Below, piece after piece: positions 8,659 through 18,048 of a DNA stretch of 64,000 bases. The notes beneath the pieces are model-generated. The model saw nothing but the letters and a program-made list of their open reading frames with translations. It made no database searches and was not told the origin of the DNA. Every line of letters starts with the position of its first letter. Positions within the stretch are counted from its first letter, which is position 1. Origin of the DNA: an uncultured Verrucomicrobiota bacterium (lineage in GTDB: Bacteria > Verrucomicrobiota > Verrucomicrobiia > Opitutales > Seribacteraceae); the NCBI GenBank assembly GCA_902612125.1, contig CACMBV010000002.1, positions 1 through 64,000 on the forward strand, in the 5' to 3' direction. The position numbers and the translations under genes are program-made.

Positions 8659-9651
8659 TCAATTCGAAGTGCAACATGGGCAGTCCAATACCCAGTGATC
8701 CTGATCCTTTTCGATCCATTTCATTTCCCCGCTAATGCTTTGATCATAATTCGGTGCCGATACCCTGTGCCCAAAAGCACAGCCCGGAGGAGGATTTATC
8801 GGGGAGGGAATGTCACCTGGAATGATAATTTTTTCTCTCTTTACACTTGGATCCGCTATGGGAATCGCAGATAGAAGCGCCTTGGTGTAGGCATGTCTCG
8901 GGTGGCTAAAAATTTGATTAGCGGGTGCCAATTCGACGATTTTCCCCAAATACATTACGGCGATCACATCCGAAATATGCCTGACCACTGCCAGATCATG
9001 AGCAATTAAAAGATAAGACAAACCCAGGTCCCGCTGCAAATCCATCAGTAAATTTAGAACCTGACTTTGTACGGAAACATCCAACGCTGAGACCGGCTCA
9101 TCAAGAACCAAGAGTTCCGGCTGTAAGGCGAGGGCCCTGGCGATTCCAATTCTTTGCCTCTGCCCCCCGGAAAACTCAAAGGGATATCTTGTGGCCGAAC
9201 TGGGGGGAAGACCCACCTGTTCCAGGAGTTGCTGCACACGTAATGATCTTTCCGGAATGCTTCCAATGTGATGAATCTCCAATGGTTCCTGTATAATCGA
9301 ACCCACGGTCATCCTTGAATTGAGGGATTCCGCAGGATCCTGAAAAACCATTTGCACGGATTTACAAAATTGTTTTCCACCTCCCTTTTCATTGGAATTA
9401 AATCCTTGGAAACAAACCTGACCACTGGTTGGAGCAACCAACTGAACGATCGCTTTGGCCAAGGTCGACTTACCACAACCGGACTCCCCAACCAGCCCCA
9501 GGGTTTGGCCTTTTTTGAGACTAAACCCGACCCCATCCACCGCCTTACAGGCTCCGATGGCCTTTCTAAAAACACCTCCACGAACGGGAAAATGTACCCG
9601 CAAGTCCTTGACCTTTAATAATTCTTCTCCGTCCTTCATCAAGACATGCAA
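8659..9651 (-). CDS. oppF: Peptide ABC transporter ATP-binding protein (OppF-like)
   Basis: A 330-residue cytoplasmic ATPase. Walker A 'GESGCGKSTLAKA' lies near residue 53, Q-loop 'VFQDPAESLNSRM', signature '[15 protein letters not shown]', Walker B 'LLVLDEPVSALD' and H-loop 'LIAHDLAVV'. The C-terminal oligopeptide/dipeptide transporter extension 'GDIPSPINPPPGCAFGHR' ends in a Cys cluster ('LDCPCC') that in related proteins binds an Fe-S cluster. It overlaps the upstream OppD-like gene by 13 bp. It is the last gene of the YejB-YejE-binding protein-OppD-OppF operon and hydrolyses ATP to drive peptide import. Confidence 0.92.
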   Translation of the reverse strand: MHVLMKDGEELLKVKDLRVHFPVRGGVFRKAIGACKAVDGVGFSLKKGQTLGLVGESGCGKSTLAKAIVQLVAPTSGQVCFQGFNSNEKGGGKQFCKSVQMVFQDPAESLNSRMTVGSIIQEPLEIHHIGSIPERSLRVQQLLEQVGLPPSSATRYPFEFSGGQRQRIGIARALALQPELLVLDEPVSALDVSVQSQVLNLLMDLQRDLGLSYLLIAHDLAVVRHISDVIAVMYLGKIVELAPANQIFSHPRHAYTKALLSAIPIADPSVKREKIIIPGDIPSPINPPPGCAFGHRVSAPNYDQSISGEMKWIEKDQDHWVLDCPCCTSN

Positions 9652-10631
9652 ACCGGGCAGGCTTCCACCCAGTGCCCCTCTGAGATCTCTACAAATTCAG
9701 GTCTTTGCGAGAGAACCTCCTGATTATGGGCCCGACCACTCCTGGGGCCGAAACGACACCCAGTGTTTAGATCAGATAAACCCGGGACGATCCCTTCGAT
9801 GGTTCTTAATTTGGTCTTCGGGGTTCCATGTAATTGAGGAATGGAGGCCAATAAATCCCGGGTGTAAGCATGCCGGGGGGAAGCGAAAATTTTGATGGTT
9901 GGCCCCCTTTCCACGATTCTCCCCGCATACATTACGCAGACCTGATCACAAGTTTCTGCGATCACGCCCAGATCATGCGTGATTAGTAAAATGGAGGAGG
10001 AGAATTCCTTCCTCAAATTTTGCAGTAAATCCAAAATTTGTGCCTGCACCGTGACATCCAGGGCGGTGGTGGGTTCGTCGGCAATGATCAACTTTGGCCT
10101 GCAGGCCAATGCCATGGCAATGACTACCCGCTGACGCATACCACCGGATAACTGATGTGGGTATTCATGCATCCGGGTATCTGGAGAAGGAATACCAACG
10201 GCTTTTAGCATTTGAACCGATCTTGACCATGCTTGGTGATCCTCCATTGGTTGATGCAGTTCAAACACCTCACTTAACTGAACTCCAATTTTTTGCACCG
10301 GATTCAAGGCATTCATCGGCTCCTGAAAGATCATTCCTATCTCATTGCCCCGGATGCCCTGCATCTCATCGGCACTTAAATCAAGCAGGTTTTTACCCTC
10401 AAAGAAGATATTACCGGAGGAAATTCTGCCCATCGGTCTGGGCAGAAGCCGCATGACCGAATAAGCGGTCACGCTCTTGCCGCAGCCTGATTCGCCCACC
10501 ACGCCTACGGTTTGGGCATGATCAACCTGCAAGCTGACCCTGTCCAAAGCCTCCACTTCTCCCTCATCCGTTTTAAAACAAACGGAGAGATCCTCAATCT
10601 GAAGCAAAGGAGTACCCGCTTGATCCGTCAT
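9639..10631 (-). CDS. oppD: Peptide ABC transporter ATP-binding protein (OppD-like)
   Basis: A 330-residue ABC ATPase. Walker A 'GESGCGKSVTAYSV', Q-loop 'IFQEPMNALNPV', signature '[15 protein letters not shown]', Walker B '[12 protein letters not shown]' and H-loop 'LITHDLGVIAE' are all intact. The OppD C-terminus is present ('IEGIVPGLSDLNTGCRFGPR' and a final 'ACPVC'). It pairs with the OppF-like ATPase, which overlaps its 3' end. In E. coli the Yej system has one fused ATPase (YejF); here the two halves are separate genes. Start is ATG at 10631, 24 bp after the binding-protein gene. Confidence 0.92.
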   Translation of the reverse strand: MTDQAGTPLLQIEDLSVCFKTDEGEVEALDRVSLQVDHAQTVGVVGESGCGKSVTAYSVMRLLPRPMGRISSGNIFFEGKNLLDLSADEMQGIRGNEIGMIFQEPMNALNPVQKIGVQLSEVFELHQPMEDHQAWSRSVQMLKAVGIPSPDTRMHEYPHQLSGGMRQRVVIAMALACRPKLIIADEPTTALDVTVQAQILDLLQNLRKEFSSSILLITHDLGVIAETCDQVCVMYAGRIVERGPTIKIFASPRHAYTRDLLASIPQLHGTPKTKLRTIEGIVPGLSDLNTGCRFGPRSGRAHNQEVLSQRPEFVEISEGHWVEACPVCMS

Positions 10632-10655
10632 CCTTCTATGCCCGACAGATCGTAT

Positions 10656-12857
10656 TTACCTGGATTTATATTTCTCATAAATCCGAATGGTTGGTTTTTC
10701 CGAAACGGGTTCTCCCTTTTCCATCGCCTCCAGGATTTTTTTCTTCTCGGACGGATCAATCCAGAAAACCTGAAATTCCTCATAATCACGGGACTCTCTC
10801 GGTCCCCAATCCTCCGGAAACTTAATCCAATTCCAATGACCGATCCTTAGCCATGGCTTCTTCCACGCAGGCACCCAGACCGCATGATCGTGGATCAGCT
10901 TACTCAATTTGTGGGCCATTTGGGTAATTCGCCCCAGGTCCTCTTCTTCCCGGTACTGATTGATCAGATTATCGATTGCCCGGACGGCCGTCTGGGTAAA
11001 GTTATTGGTGCTCACCTTGGTGGTCAGGTTTGGCTTGAGGGATCCATCATCCTGGTATTTGGAATCCCCTGATTCCTGATAGGCATTATCTGAGTGGTAG
11101 GGTTCCCAAAATCTTGGAAATAACTCCACGAAAGAATTAAAGGCGGAAAAAATAACCTGATGATTTTTTTCATTTGCAGCCTTCCAGGACGCAGTCGGTT
11201 CAAGTACCTTAAGCTTAAGTTCCAACCCGGCTTTTTTGGCCTGCTCTTTAAGCACCACCAAAACATCTTCAAAATGCCTGTAGCCGGTGAGTAATTCAAC
11301 CGACAGCCTTTCCCCTGAGTCATTGATTAAAATACCATCGCCTCCCCGCTTGGTGAATCCGGCTTTGGCAAAAGAATCCAAGGCTTTTTCAATGGAGAAC
11401 TCCCTCGCTTTTAAGGTTGGGTGGGAACGATCGCCATATCCGTCTGCCACCGTGTTCATCCGGACAAAATCTCCCCGAAAAATTCTTTCCAGAACCATCT
11501 CAAAATTCATCGCGTGATGAAAACCGATCCGAATATTCAAATCATCAAAAGGTGGTTTTTGTGAGTTGATTCTAAGTGCATAGGAAGGCGGAGGTGTCTG
11601 GTTAAAAAAAGTAACCTTGGAAAGATAACCCTTACTGACCAGCTCGTGATCGTCAGGCAGTTTGTCGTACCAAAATTCGGTTTTGGCCAACCCGAACATA
11701 TCCACACCCCCTTTGAGAAAAATCTCAAATGCTTTGTTGATATCCCTGACCACACTGACTTTTATTTTGTCAGGATTGAAACGGTGACGAAAAAATCGCT
11801 TTTGCGTGGCCCACCAGTCTGGCTGCCTGACCAAGGTGATTGACTTACCCTTGTCGACATTTTCGGGTAAAGCGACATAGGCACCCGTGGTTGGTTCGGG
11901 ATTCCATTGATATTTACTGAGAAATTCCCCATCCAGTTCACCGTAAAAATGCTCGGGTTTGGCCCGAATGGATACCCTTTCCACTACATCAGGTTTTGCT
12001 TTGTAAAAAGTGATCGAGAGGGTTTCTTCATCGTAGAGAGTAACTTTTTGAAATTTATCCTTACCGTAAAAATCGTTGTACCAGGGTGCCTGGATATGTT
12101 TGCTCCTCATGAAGTAAAAGAAAAAGAAGAAGTCTGACACCTTAACTTTTTCTCCATCGCTGTAACGGGCCTCGGGATCTAGTTTGAAATAGACCGTCCT
12201 ACCGTCTTCTCCGACTGCCCATGATGTAGCCAGGCCAGGATAATATCCATCTGAATTAGGGTGTGAGTGGACAAGGCTGATCACATTGTAATCGAGAAGA
12301 TAGCTTCGAAAAGCACCATTCGCATCAGGTCCAATTGTCCGGAGTGTACGGGGGAAATCTCTCATGAATACCTCCCAGGTTCCGCCCTTTCTTGCTTCCG
12401 GAGAAGAAAACTCTTTTTCTTCCGTCCCTTCCTGCCAATTCAAATGAGCGGGGATGTCATTTACCGAGGCTATGGAAAAACAATCTGCGTTGGTTTGATA
12501 AAATTCCAATACATCCTCTGAGCAGTCAGCAAGCAAAGGATGAGGCTCACCCCTTTCATTAACCATACCCGAGGGGATTACCGTGGCATTTTTTTCTTCG
12601 GAACCCCCAATTTCGCTCATCGAAAAAGATCCGGATCCTTTCATTTGTCTGGCAAACTCAATCGCAAATTCCCGGGCGAATTCCCGGGCCAGTTCCCGGG
12701 CAAATTCACGATCAATCGGCTTGTCCGGCATAGCCTCCTTTTCTTCCTTGGAAGGGCTGACCGTTCGAGGTGGTTTAAGCTTGGGATTATCGCAACCCGA
12801 AAAAAAGAAATTCGTTAAAAATAATAATAAGGGAATCAGGTGCTTTGCTATATTCAT
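10656..12857 (-). CDS. Extracellular solute-binding protein family 5, YejA-like lipoprotein
   Basis: Start ATG at 12857 was chosen over an upstream in-frame start (12890) because it gives a clean lipoprotein signal, 'LLLFLTNFFFSGCDN', with the lipobox Cys near residue 22; the protein is then 733 residues. After a linker of 4-residue 'EFAR' repeats comes a family 5 binding domain from about residue 140: 'YYPGLATSWAVGEDGRTVYF' and 'FHHAMNFEMVLERIF'. The large size and 'LRTIGPDANGAFR' resemble YejA-type peptide-binding proteins. It delivers peptides to the YejB/YejE-like permeases encoded just upstream. The specific ligand is unknown. Confidence 0.85.
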   Translation of the reverse strand: MNIAKHLIPLLLFLTNFFFSGCDNPKLKPPRTVSPSKEEKEAMPDKPIDREFARELAREFAREFAIEFARQMKGSGSFSMSEIGGSEEKNATVIPSGMVNERGEPHPLLADCSEDVLEFYQTNADCFSIASVNDIPAHLNWQEGTEEKEFSSPEARKGGTWEVFMRDFPRTLRTIGPDANGAFRSYLLDYNVISLVHSHPNSDGYYPGLATSWAVGEDGRTVYFKLDPEARYSDGEKVKVSDFFFFFYFMRSKHIQAPWYNDFYGKDKFQKVTLYDEETLSITFYKAKPDVVERVSIRAKPEHFYGELDGEFLSKYQWNPEPTTGAYVALPENVDKGKSITLVRQPDWWATQKRFFRHRFNPDKIKVSVVRDINKAFEIFLKGGVDMFGLAKTEFWYDKLPDDHELVSKGYLSKVTFFNQTPPPSYALRINSQKPPFDDLNIRIGFHHAMNFEMVLERIFRGDFVRMNTVADGYGDRSHPTLKAREFSIEKALDSFAKAGFTKRGGDGILINDSGERLSVELLTGYRHFEDVLVVLKEQAKKAGLELKLKVLEPTASWKAANEKNHQVIFSAFNSFVELFPRFWEPYHSDNAYQESGDSKYQDDGSLKPNLTTKVSTNNFTQTAVRAIDNLINQYREEEDLGRITQMAHKLSKLIHDHAVWVPAWKKPWLRIGHWNWIKFPEDWGPRESRDYEEFQVFWIDPSEKKKILEAMEKGEPVSEKPTIRIYEKYKSR
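12652..12711 (-). repeat. 12-bp in-frame tandem repeat encoding EFAR helix
   Basis: Four units of 12 bp (12664-12675, 12676-12687, 12688-12699, 12700-12711) with core AATTCCCGGGC on the plus strand, plus one diverged unit at the 3' side. On the coding strand they give 'REFARELAREFAREFAIEFA', a period-4 charged helix between the lipobox and the binding domain. Confidence 0.85.
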
Positions 12858-12858
12858 A

Positions 12859-13929
12859 TCATTCGTAAATGGAAAATTTTTTGGGATCAAAAGCCTCGCG
12901 AATCGCTTCTCCCACGAAAGTCACGAGGGTTAATGTGAGCACCAGTGCCGTGACCGTGGAGGTCACAATCCAGGGTGCCGTGCGGAGATTGTTAACTCCC
13001 TGTTTCAGGAGTTCCCCCCAACTTGGAGTGGGAGGTGGTAACCCGTAGCCAAGAAAGTCGAGTGCCGTGATTGAAGAAATCGCCGCCGCAATGGTAAAGG
13101 GGGCAAAGGTCACCAAAGTGGAGACCACATTGGGAAGTAAATGTTTAAAGACTATGCGAAAGGGTCCAGCCCCGATTACTTTGGCAGCCGAAATGTAATC
13201 CCTCGCCTTTTCCTTGTAGACTGAAGCCCGAATGTAGTAAGTCATGCCCGTCCATGAAAAAAGCACCATGATGATCAAAAGGGAGGACACTTGCCACCCA
13301 ATCCCCCACCCTCCGGGCATCACCGAGACCAAAATAATCACCATATATAGAAAAGGTACATTGGCCCAAATTTCCACAAACCGAAGGCCCAGCATATCAC
13401 TCTTTCCACCCAGATATCCCATGAAACTGCCCACCGCAATGGCAATCAGGTAGGTCAGGACTAGGTATCCCATCGCAAAAGTCATCGCTATGCGGAAACC
13501 ATAGAGTAGGCGAGCCAAAACATCCCTTTCCGTTTTGTCGGTGCCGCAATAATGTCTCCTCTCGAAACTTGGTGGTGAAAATCCATTGGACTCTTCCAAT
13601 CGATAATCCATTTCATAGGGTCCATAGGGCACTGGTGGCATGAGAACCCAATCATCCCTATTTTCTTGGGTAAATTTTCTTTTAAGCTCGCGGTAATTAA
13701 CTTCATAGTCATAGCCCAGGCCAAAATCCTTCCCGCTCATTTGCTGGCCGTAAGTGGGAAAGAAAAACTTGCCCCCGTAGCTGACGACGAGGGCTCTTTT
13801 ATTAACCAAAAGCTCTCCGGCTAAGCTGATGAGATAGAGGAAAACAAGAATCAAAAAAGACCAGTACCCCCGCTTGATTGAACGGAAACGTTGCAGTTTT
13901 TTCTTGGTTAATGGATTGAATCGCAACAT
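12859..13929 (-). CDS. yejE: Peptide ABC transporter permease, YejE-like
   Basis: A 356-residue inner-membrane permease. The N-terminus 'RSIKRGYWSFLILVFLYLIS' followed by 'NKRALVVSYGGKFFFP' and 'MPPVPYGPYEMDY' matches the long periplasmic segment typical of YejE rather than the shorter OppC/DppC. Then come 'GTDKTERDVLARLLYGFRIA', the EAA loop 'YISAAKVIGAGPFRIVFKHLLPN' and the end 'FVGEAIREAFDPKKF'. It follows the YejB-like gene by 6 bp and its stop overlaps the region of the binding-protein start. Together with the YejB-like subunit it forms the transmembrane channel for peptide import. Confidence 0.9.
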   Translation of the reverse strand: MLRFNPLTKKKLQRFRSIKRGYWSFLILVFLYLISLAGELLVNKRALVVSYGGKFFFPTYGQQMSGKDFGLGYDYEVNYRELKRKFTQENRDDWVLMPPVPYGPYEMDYRLEESNGFSPPSFERRHYCGTDKTERDVLARLLYGFRIAMTFAMGYLVLTYLIAIAVGSFMGYLGGKSDMLGLRFVEIWANVPFLYMVIILVSVMPGGWGIGWQVSSLLIIMVLFSWTGMTYYIRASVYKEKARDYISAAKVIGAGPFRIVFKHLLPNVVSTLVTFAPFTIAAAISSITALDFLGYGLPPPTPSWGELLKQGVNNLRTAPWIVTSTVTALVLTLTLVTFVGEAIREAFDPKKFSIYE

Positions 13930-13935
13930 TGGAGT

Positions 13936-15360
13936 CTATTCAAAACGAACCCTGGGGTCAACGAGAGCAACCAGGGCATCTGAAAGTATGTTTCCCAGGA
14001 GCATCAAGGATGCGGACAGGGTCAGGATTCCCATGACCACCGGGTAGTCGCGGTCGATCACTGAATTAAACCCAAGCAGACCAAAACCATCGATATCAAA
14101 AATGGTTTCGATTAGAAAAGATCCGGTAACAAAAAGCGTAACTTGATGGCCCACATTCGTGGCAAGTGGTACAAGAGAGTTCCTCAAGGCGTGCTTACGA
14201 ACCGCATTTTTAAAGGAAACACCCTTAGCCATGGCCGTGCGGACATAATCCGCCGAGAGGTTGTCCATCAAATGATTTTTCATCAGCATGGTGACAAAGG
14301 CAAAACCACCAATTAAATAACAACACAAAGGCTGAACGGTATGAGTAAGTAAATCCACCAGCCTGTCCCAGGTTCCGAGTTCTTCGAAACCATCGCTCAC
14401 CAGCCCCCCCATGGGCAAAAAATCCATGTTTACTGATAAAAAGAGAAGCAGCAGAGAACCAAGAGCATATCCAGGAACAGCATAGCCCACGAAAATCAGG
14501 ATCGAAGTCAGGTCATCAGATAGTTGTTTATGCCGGACTGCCTTGAAAACTCCAAGGGGAATACAAATTAAATAAGTTATAAAAAAAGTAAGGAGACCAA
14601 AATAGGTGGAGACCGGTAAACGTTCAGCAATAACCTGCAAAACGGATTCTCCATACCTGGTTGACTGCCCAAAATTTCCCTGGAGCACGCCTTCATATCG
14701 GGTCATAAAAAGTTCTGCTATGGGAGCTGACTTTTGAACAATTTTGTCACTTTTCCTCATCCTAACATTCCAATTTCCGAGTAATTCAGCCTCATTGAGG
14801 AATTCTACACCACCCTGATTGTCCCTGCGCAGGTCAATTCTTTCCCTGGCACCTTCTATCAAAAAATTCTTTTGCCCTGCCTCGAAGGCATCGATTTCTC
14901 CATCCTTATTCTGATCGATTTCATCGAATTTCACATATCTTGAAATCTTTTCAGGAACCTCCCCGGCCTGCACATATCCATCCCCGTCCCAATCCAATTC
15001 AGCAAGATGAAAGGTGGGAATCCGTACCCTTTCGGAAAGCTGGGTTTCAAAATTCGAAAACCTGATCTGACGAAATTCAGTTTCCCTGGGCATTATGCCC
15101 AGCCAAATGAGATAAGCCTCCCAATGGGGCCTATCAAATCCATACAAGCGCTTCATCTGCTCTAATTGTTCCTGCGATAATGCCTGATCGGAGCCCACGC
15201 CCTGTCCGCCCCCCCCGTCCTGCGAAACCTGTTGCATTTGCATCATGGCCTGCTCAAGCGGCCCACCCGGTGCCAGCCGCGTAATGGCAAAGACCAAAAC
15301 ACTGATTCCAAAAAGCGTTGGTGGAATCAGGAGCATTCTTCTTAGAAAATAATCACGCAT
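13936..15360 (-). CDS. yejB: Peptide ABC transporter permease, YejB-like, with inserted EF-hand pair
   Basis: A 474-residue permease, about 100 residues longer than usual for YejB. TM1 with 'RRMLLIPPTLFGISVLVFAI' and 'TRLAPGGPLEQ' is normal, as are the C-terminal membrane domain ('ERLPVSTYFGLLTFFITYLI', EAA loop 'YVRTAMAKGVSFKNAVRKHALRN') and end 'DALVALVDPRVRFE'. Between TM1 and TM2, about residues 85-215, lies extra sequence with two EF-hand loops: 'DWDGDGYVQAGEV' near residue 124 and 'DQNKDGEIDAFEA' near residue 150. This loop faces the periplasm. It is the first gene of the minus-strand importer operon. Calcium sensing by the loop is a hypothesis. Confidence 0.88.
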   Translation of the reverse strand: MRDYFLRRMLLIPPTLFGISVLVFAITRLAPGGPLEQAMMQMQQVSQDGGGGQGVGSDQALSQEQLEQMKRLYGFDRPHWEAYLIWLGIMPRETEFRQIRFSNFETQLSERVRIPTFHLAELDWDGDGYVQAGEVPEKISRYVKFDEIDQNKDGEIDAFEAGQKNFLIEGARERIDLRRDNQGGVEFLNEAELLGNWNVRMRKSDKIVQKSAPIAELFMTRYEGVLQGNFGQSTRYGESVLQVIAERLPVSTYFGLLTFFITYLICIPLGVFKAVRHKQLSDDLTSILIFVGYAVPGYALGSLLLLFLSVNMDFLPMGGLVSDGFEELGTWDRLVDLLTHTVQPLCCYLIGGFAFVTMLMKNHLMDNLSADYVRTAMAKGVSFKNAVRKHALRNSLVPLATNVGHQVTLFVTGSFLIETIFDIDGFGLLGFNSVIDRDYPVVMGILTLSASLMLLGNILSDALVALVDPRVRFE

Positions 15361-15454
15361 TAATTTGCTTTATTCCTATGCCGAGTGTGTCCACAGTTCA
15401 AAGCCAAAGCATCAAAAACTCAATCATTCCTCAAACCTTTTGCTTGCCAAGAGG
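15361..15454. promoter_or_regulatory. Divergent intergenic region between two peptide importers
   Basis: The 94-bp gap between the YejB-like start (minus) and the chosen start of the OppA-like gene (plus) must hold promoters for both operons. On the minus strand TTGAAC and TAGGAA are 17 bp apart, a weak sigma-70 candidate. No operator palindrome was seen. Confidence 0.3.
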
Positions 15455-17131
15455 ATGTGCCTAAACACTTTTCAAGTTATTAAAACTTTTCTTCCACGGA
15501 CTTACCCGAAATGCCCATACCTTTGGCTCGTTCTCACGCTTTTCCTGCATGGAGGATGCTCTGCTCCCAGTAATGTTGAAAATGCAATCGAGGAGCAGAT
15601 TCTTCATTTTGGCCTTGGCTCGGAGCCCCAATACCTAGACCCCCATTTAGCAAGCAGTGTTTCGGCCCACAATGTAATCAGTGCCCTCATTGAGGGGCTG
15701 GTAAGCGAAGACCCGAAGACCCTAAAACCGGTCCCCGGAGTGGCAGAAAAGTGGGATATCTCAGAAGATGGACTCCTCTACATCTTTCACCTGCGAAAAA
15801 ACGCACAGTGGAGCAACGGAGATCCAGTCACTGCCCATGATTTCGTTTATTCGTACCGGCGGATTCTTAACCCCAATCTTGCATCGCAATATGCCAGTAT
15901 GCTCCACGGGCTAAAGAATGCCAGAAAATATCATGAAGATGGGGTAAGCTGGGAAGAGGCTGGCGTGGGTGCCATTGCCCTGGATGACCACACGCTTCAA
16001 CTAACCCTGGAAAACCCCACCCCGTATTTTCTCGAACTTCTTAACCATTACAGCTGGTTCCCGGCACACCCACCAACCATCGAGAAATTTAATGCTTTCG
16101 AAAAGCAGGGGACGCCCTGGACAAGACCCGGGAATTATGTGGGGAATGGACCTTTTATTCTTACGGAGCACAAAGTTAACTCAGTCATCGAAGTCCAAAA
16201 GAATCCTCACTATTGGGATACTGAGACCGTCTTGCTGGAAGCCATTCGTTTTTATCCGATTGAAAGTGCCGATACGGAAGAAAGGGCATTTCGATCAGGC
16301 TTCCTCCACCTCACCCAAACCGTATCCTCGGACCGGATTGATTTTCTGGAACAAAATCATCCTGAATGGATTCACTTCGAGCCATATTTGGGAACCTACT
16401 TTTACCGTTTTAATCTTGAGGAACCTCCCTTTGATGATGTCCGGGTAAGACTTGCATTCAACCTGGCAACCAACCGTCAAGCCATCGTTGAAAAAGTAAC
16501 CAAAGGTGGGCAAAAGCCAGCCCTTTGCTTTACACCCCCGGGAACCGGAGGTTTTACCCCGGAATCCAGGTTTCACTTCGATCCCCAGAAAGCTAAGGCA
16601 TTACTTCAAGACTATCTGGACGAAAAAGGACTGCAGTCCCTCCCCAGGATAGAACTCAAATATAACACCTCGGAGGGTCATAAAAAGGTTGCGGAAGCCC
16701 TCCAGGGTATGTGGAAAACTCATTTGGGGGCTGAGATTCAGCTACTCAACATGGAATGGAAAGTCTTCCTCTCAACCATTGAAAAGCGAGATTTCGCTCT
16801 CGCCCGGGCCGGATGGATCGGGGATTATGTGGATGCGAACACCTTTCTCCATATGTGGAGGACGGGCGATGGCCACAATAACACCGGTTGGTCCAACGCC
16901 CGCTACGATGAATTGCTGGAGCTGGCGGCCAGGGAACCGGATCCGGAAAAAAGATTTTTACATTTTGAGGAATGTGAAAAGTTGCTTGCTGAGCATGCAC
17001 CCATCCTCCCCATTTATTTTTATGTCCATGTGACCTTAAGGAATCCCACAGTCAAAGGCTGGTACCCTACCCTGCTGGACCATCATCCCTATAAATATGT
17101 ACGCCTTGAAAGACTCAAGGGGAACAACTGA
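15455..17131 (+). CDS. oppA: Oligopeptide ABC transporter substrate-binding lipoprotein (OppA-like)
   Basis: ATG at 15455 is the first in-frame ATG; a longer TTG-initiated form from 15365 is possible but has no signal-like start. The protein (558 residues) has a long basic n-region, hydrophobic core and lipobox 'TLFLHGGC', so it should be lipid-anchored on the periplasmic side. Family 5 signatures follow: 'LGSEPQYLDPHLASSV', 'PGVAEKWDISEDGLLYIFHL', 'NAQWSNGDPVTAHDFVYSYR', 'KNPHYWD' and 'VRLAFNLATNRQAIVEKV'. It heads a plus-strand Opp operon. The stop overlaps the next start (TGATG), indicating coupled translation. Confidence 0.9.
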   Translation: MCLNTFQVIKTFLPRTYPKCPYLWLVLTLFLHGGCSAPSNVENAIEEQILHFGLGSEPQYLDPHLASSVSAHNVISALIEGLVSEDPKTLKPVPGVAEKWDISEDGLLYIFHLRKNAQWSNGDPVTAHDFVYSYRRILNPNLASQYASMLHGLKNARKYHEDGVSWEEAGVGAIALDDHTLQLTLENPTPYFLELLNHYSWFPAHPPTIEKFNAFEKQGTPWTRPGNYVGNGPFILTEHKVNSVIEVQKNPHYWDTETVLLEAIRFYPIESADTEERAFRSGFLHLTQTVSSDRIDFLEQNHPEWIHFEPYLGTYFYRFNLEEPPFDDVRVRLAFNLATNRQAIVEKVTKGGQKPALCFTPPGTGGFTPESRFHFDPQKAKALLQDYLDEKGLQSLPRIELKYNTSEGHKKVAEALQGMWKTHLGAEIQLLNMEWKVFLSTIEKRDFALARAGWIGDYVDANTFLHMWRTGDGHNNTGWSNARYDELLELAAREPDPEKRFLHFEECEKLLAEHAPILPIYFYVHVTLRNPTVKGWYPTLLDHHPYKYVRLERLKGNN

Positions 17132-18048
17132 TGATTAAGTTTATCCTCCTTCGAATTCTCCAGGCAATACCCACCTTGTTCATCATTGCCACCCTTACCT
17201 TTTTCATGACGAGATTGGCTCCCGGAGGCCCTTTCGATGCGGAAAAAAATATTCCTGAGGAAATTAAGGAAAAACTGGAATCTCATTTTGGTTTGGAAAA
17301 ACCCCTGCACACACAGTATTTTTTATATCTTGGTAATCTTTTACGGGGTGACCTGGGTCCCTCATTTAAATACATGGGATGGGAAGTCTCGGAGTTAATT
17401 GCCAAGGCCTTTCCGGTATCCGCTCAGTTGGGACTTTTTTCCCTCCTCATTGCCTTGGCTCTGGGATTACCGGCAGGTGTCGTGGCTGCCCTGCGTAAAA
17501 ATTCGGCTTATGATTATTGCCTGATGATAACTGCCATGCTGGGAATTTGCCTGCCAACCTTTGTGCTGGGCCCCCTTTTAATTTTATTCTTTTCCTCATG
17601 GCTTGGCTGGCTCCCCCCGCTTGGTTGGTATTCCTTTGCGGACATGGTACTGCCTTCGCTCACCCTCGGTCTGTTTTATGGAGCTTACATTGCCAGACTT
17701 ACAAGGGCGGGCATGCTCGATACCCTCAACCAAGACTACATCCGCACCGCCCGGGCAAAGGGTGCTCCTCCCGTTCGGGTTGTCCTACGACATGCGATAA
17801 AAGGCGGACTGCTCCCGGTGGTGACTTTTTTAGGTCCGGCTTTTGCCGGCCTGATCAGTGGCTCGTTCATCATTGAGAGTATTTTCTTTATTCCCGGGCT
17901 GGGCCGGTTTTTTGTCACTGCCGCATTTAACCGTGATTATACCATGGTCTTGGGTACGGTCCTGTTTTACGCCTGCCTGATAATCATTTTGAATCTTCTG
18001 GTGGATATGATTCAGGCAAGCATCGACCCGAAAACAAGGAACCGATGA
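17131..18048 (+). CDS. oppB: Oligopeptide ABC transporter permease (OppB-like)
   Basis: A 305-residue inner-membrane permease with six predicted helices. The N-terminus 'LLRILQAIPTLFIIATLTFFMTRLAPGGPFD' region is typical of OppB/DppB, followed by 'LESHFGLEKPLHTQYFLYL' and the EAA loop 'DYIRTARAKGAPPVRVVLRHAIK'. The C-terminus 'DMIQASIDPKTRNR' matches the usual 'DPR' ending. The ATG overlaps the OppA stop and its own stop overlaps the OppC start (ATGA). It forms the heterodimeric channel with the following OppC-like protein. Confidence 0.93.
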   Translation: MIKFILLRILQAIPTLFIIATLTFFMTRLAPGGPFDAEKNIPEEIKEKLESHFGLEKPLHTQYFLYLGNLLRGDLGPSFKYMGWEVSELIAKAFPVSAQLGLFSLLIALALGLPAGVVAALRKNSAYDYCLMITAMLGICLPTFVLGPLLILFFSSWLGWLPPLGWYSFADMVLPSLTLGLFYGAYIARLTRAGMLDTLNQDYIRTARAKGAPPVRVVLRHAIKGGLLPVVTFLGPAFAGLISGSFIIESIFFIPGLGRFFVTAAFNRDYTMVLGTVLFYACLIIILNLLVDMIQASIDPKTRNR

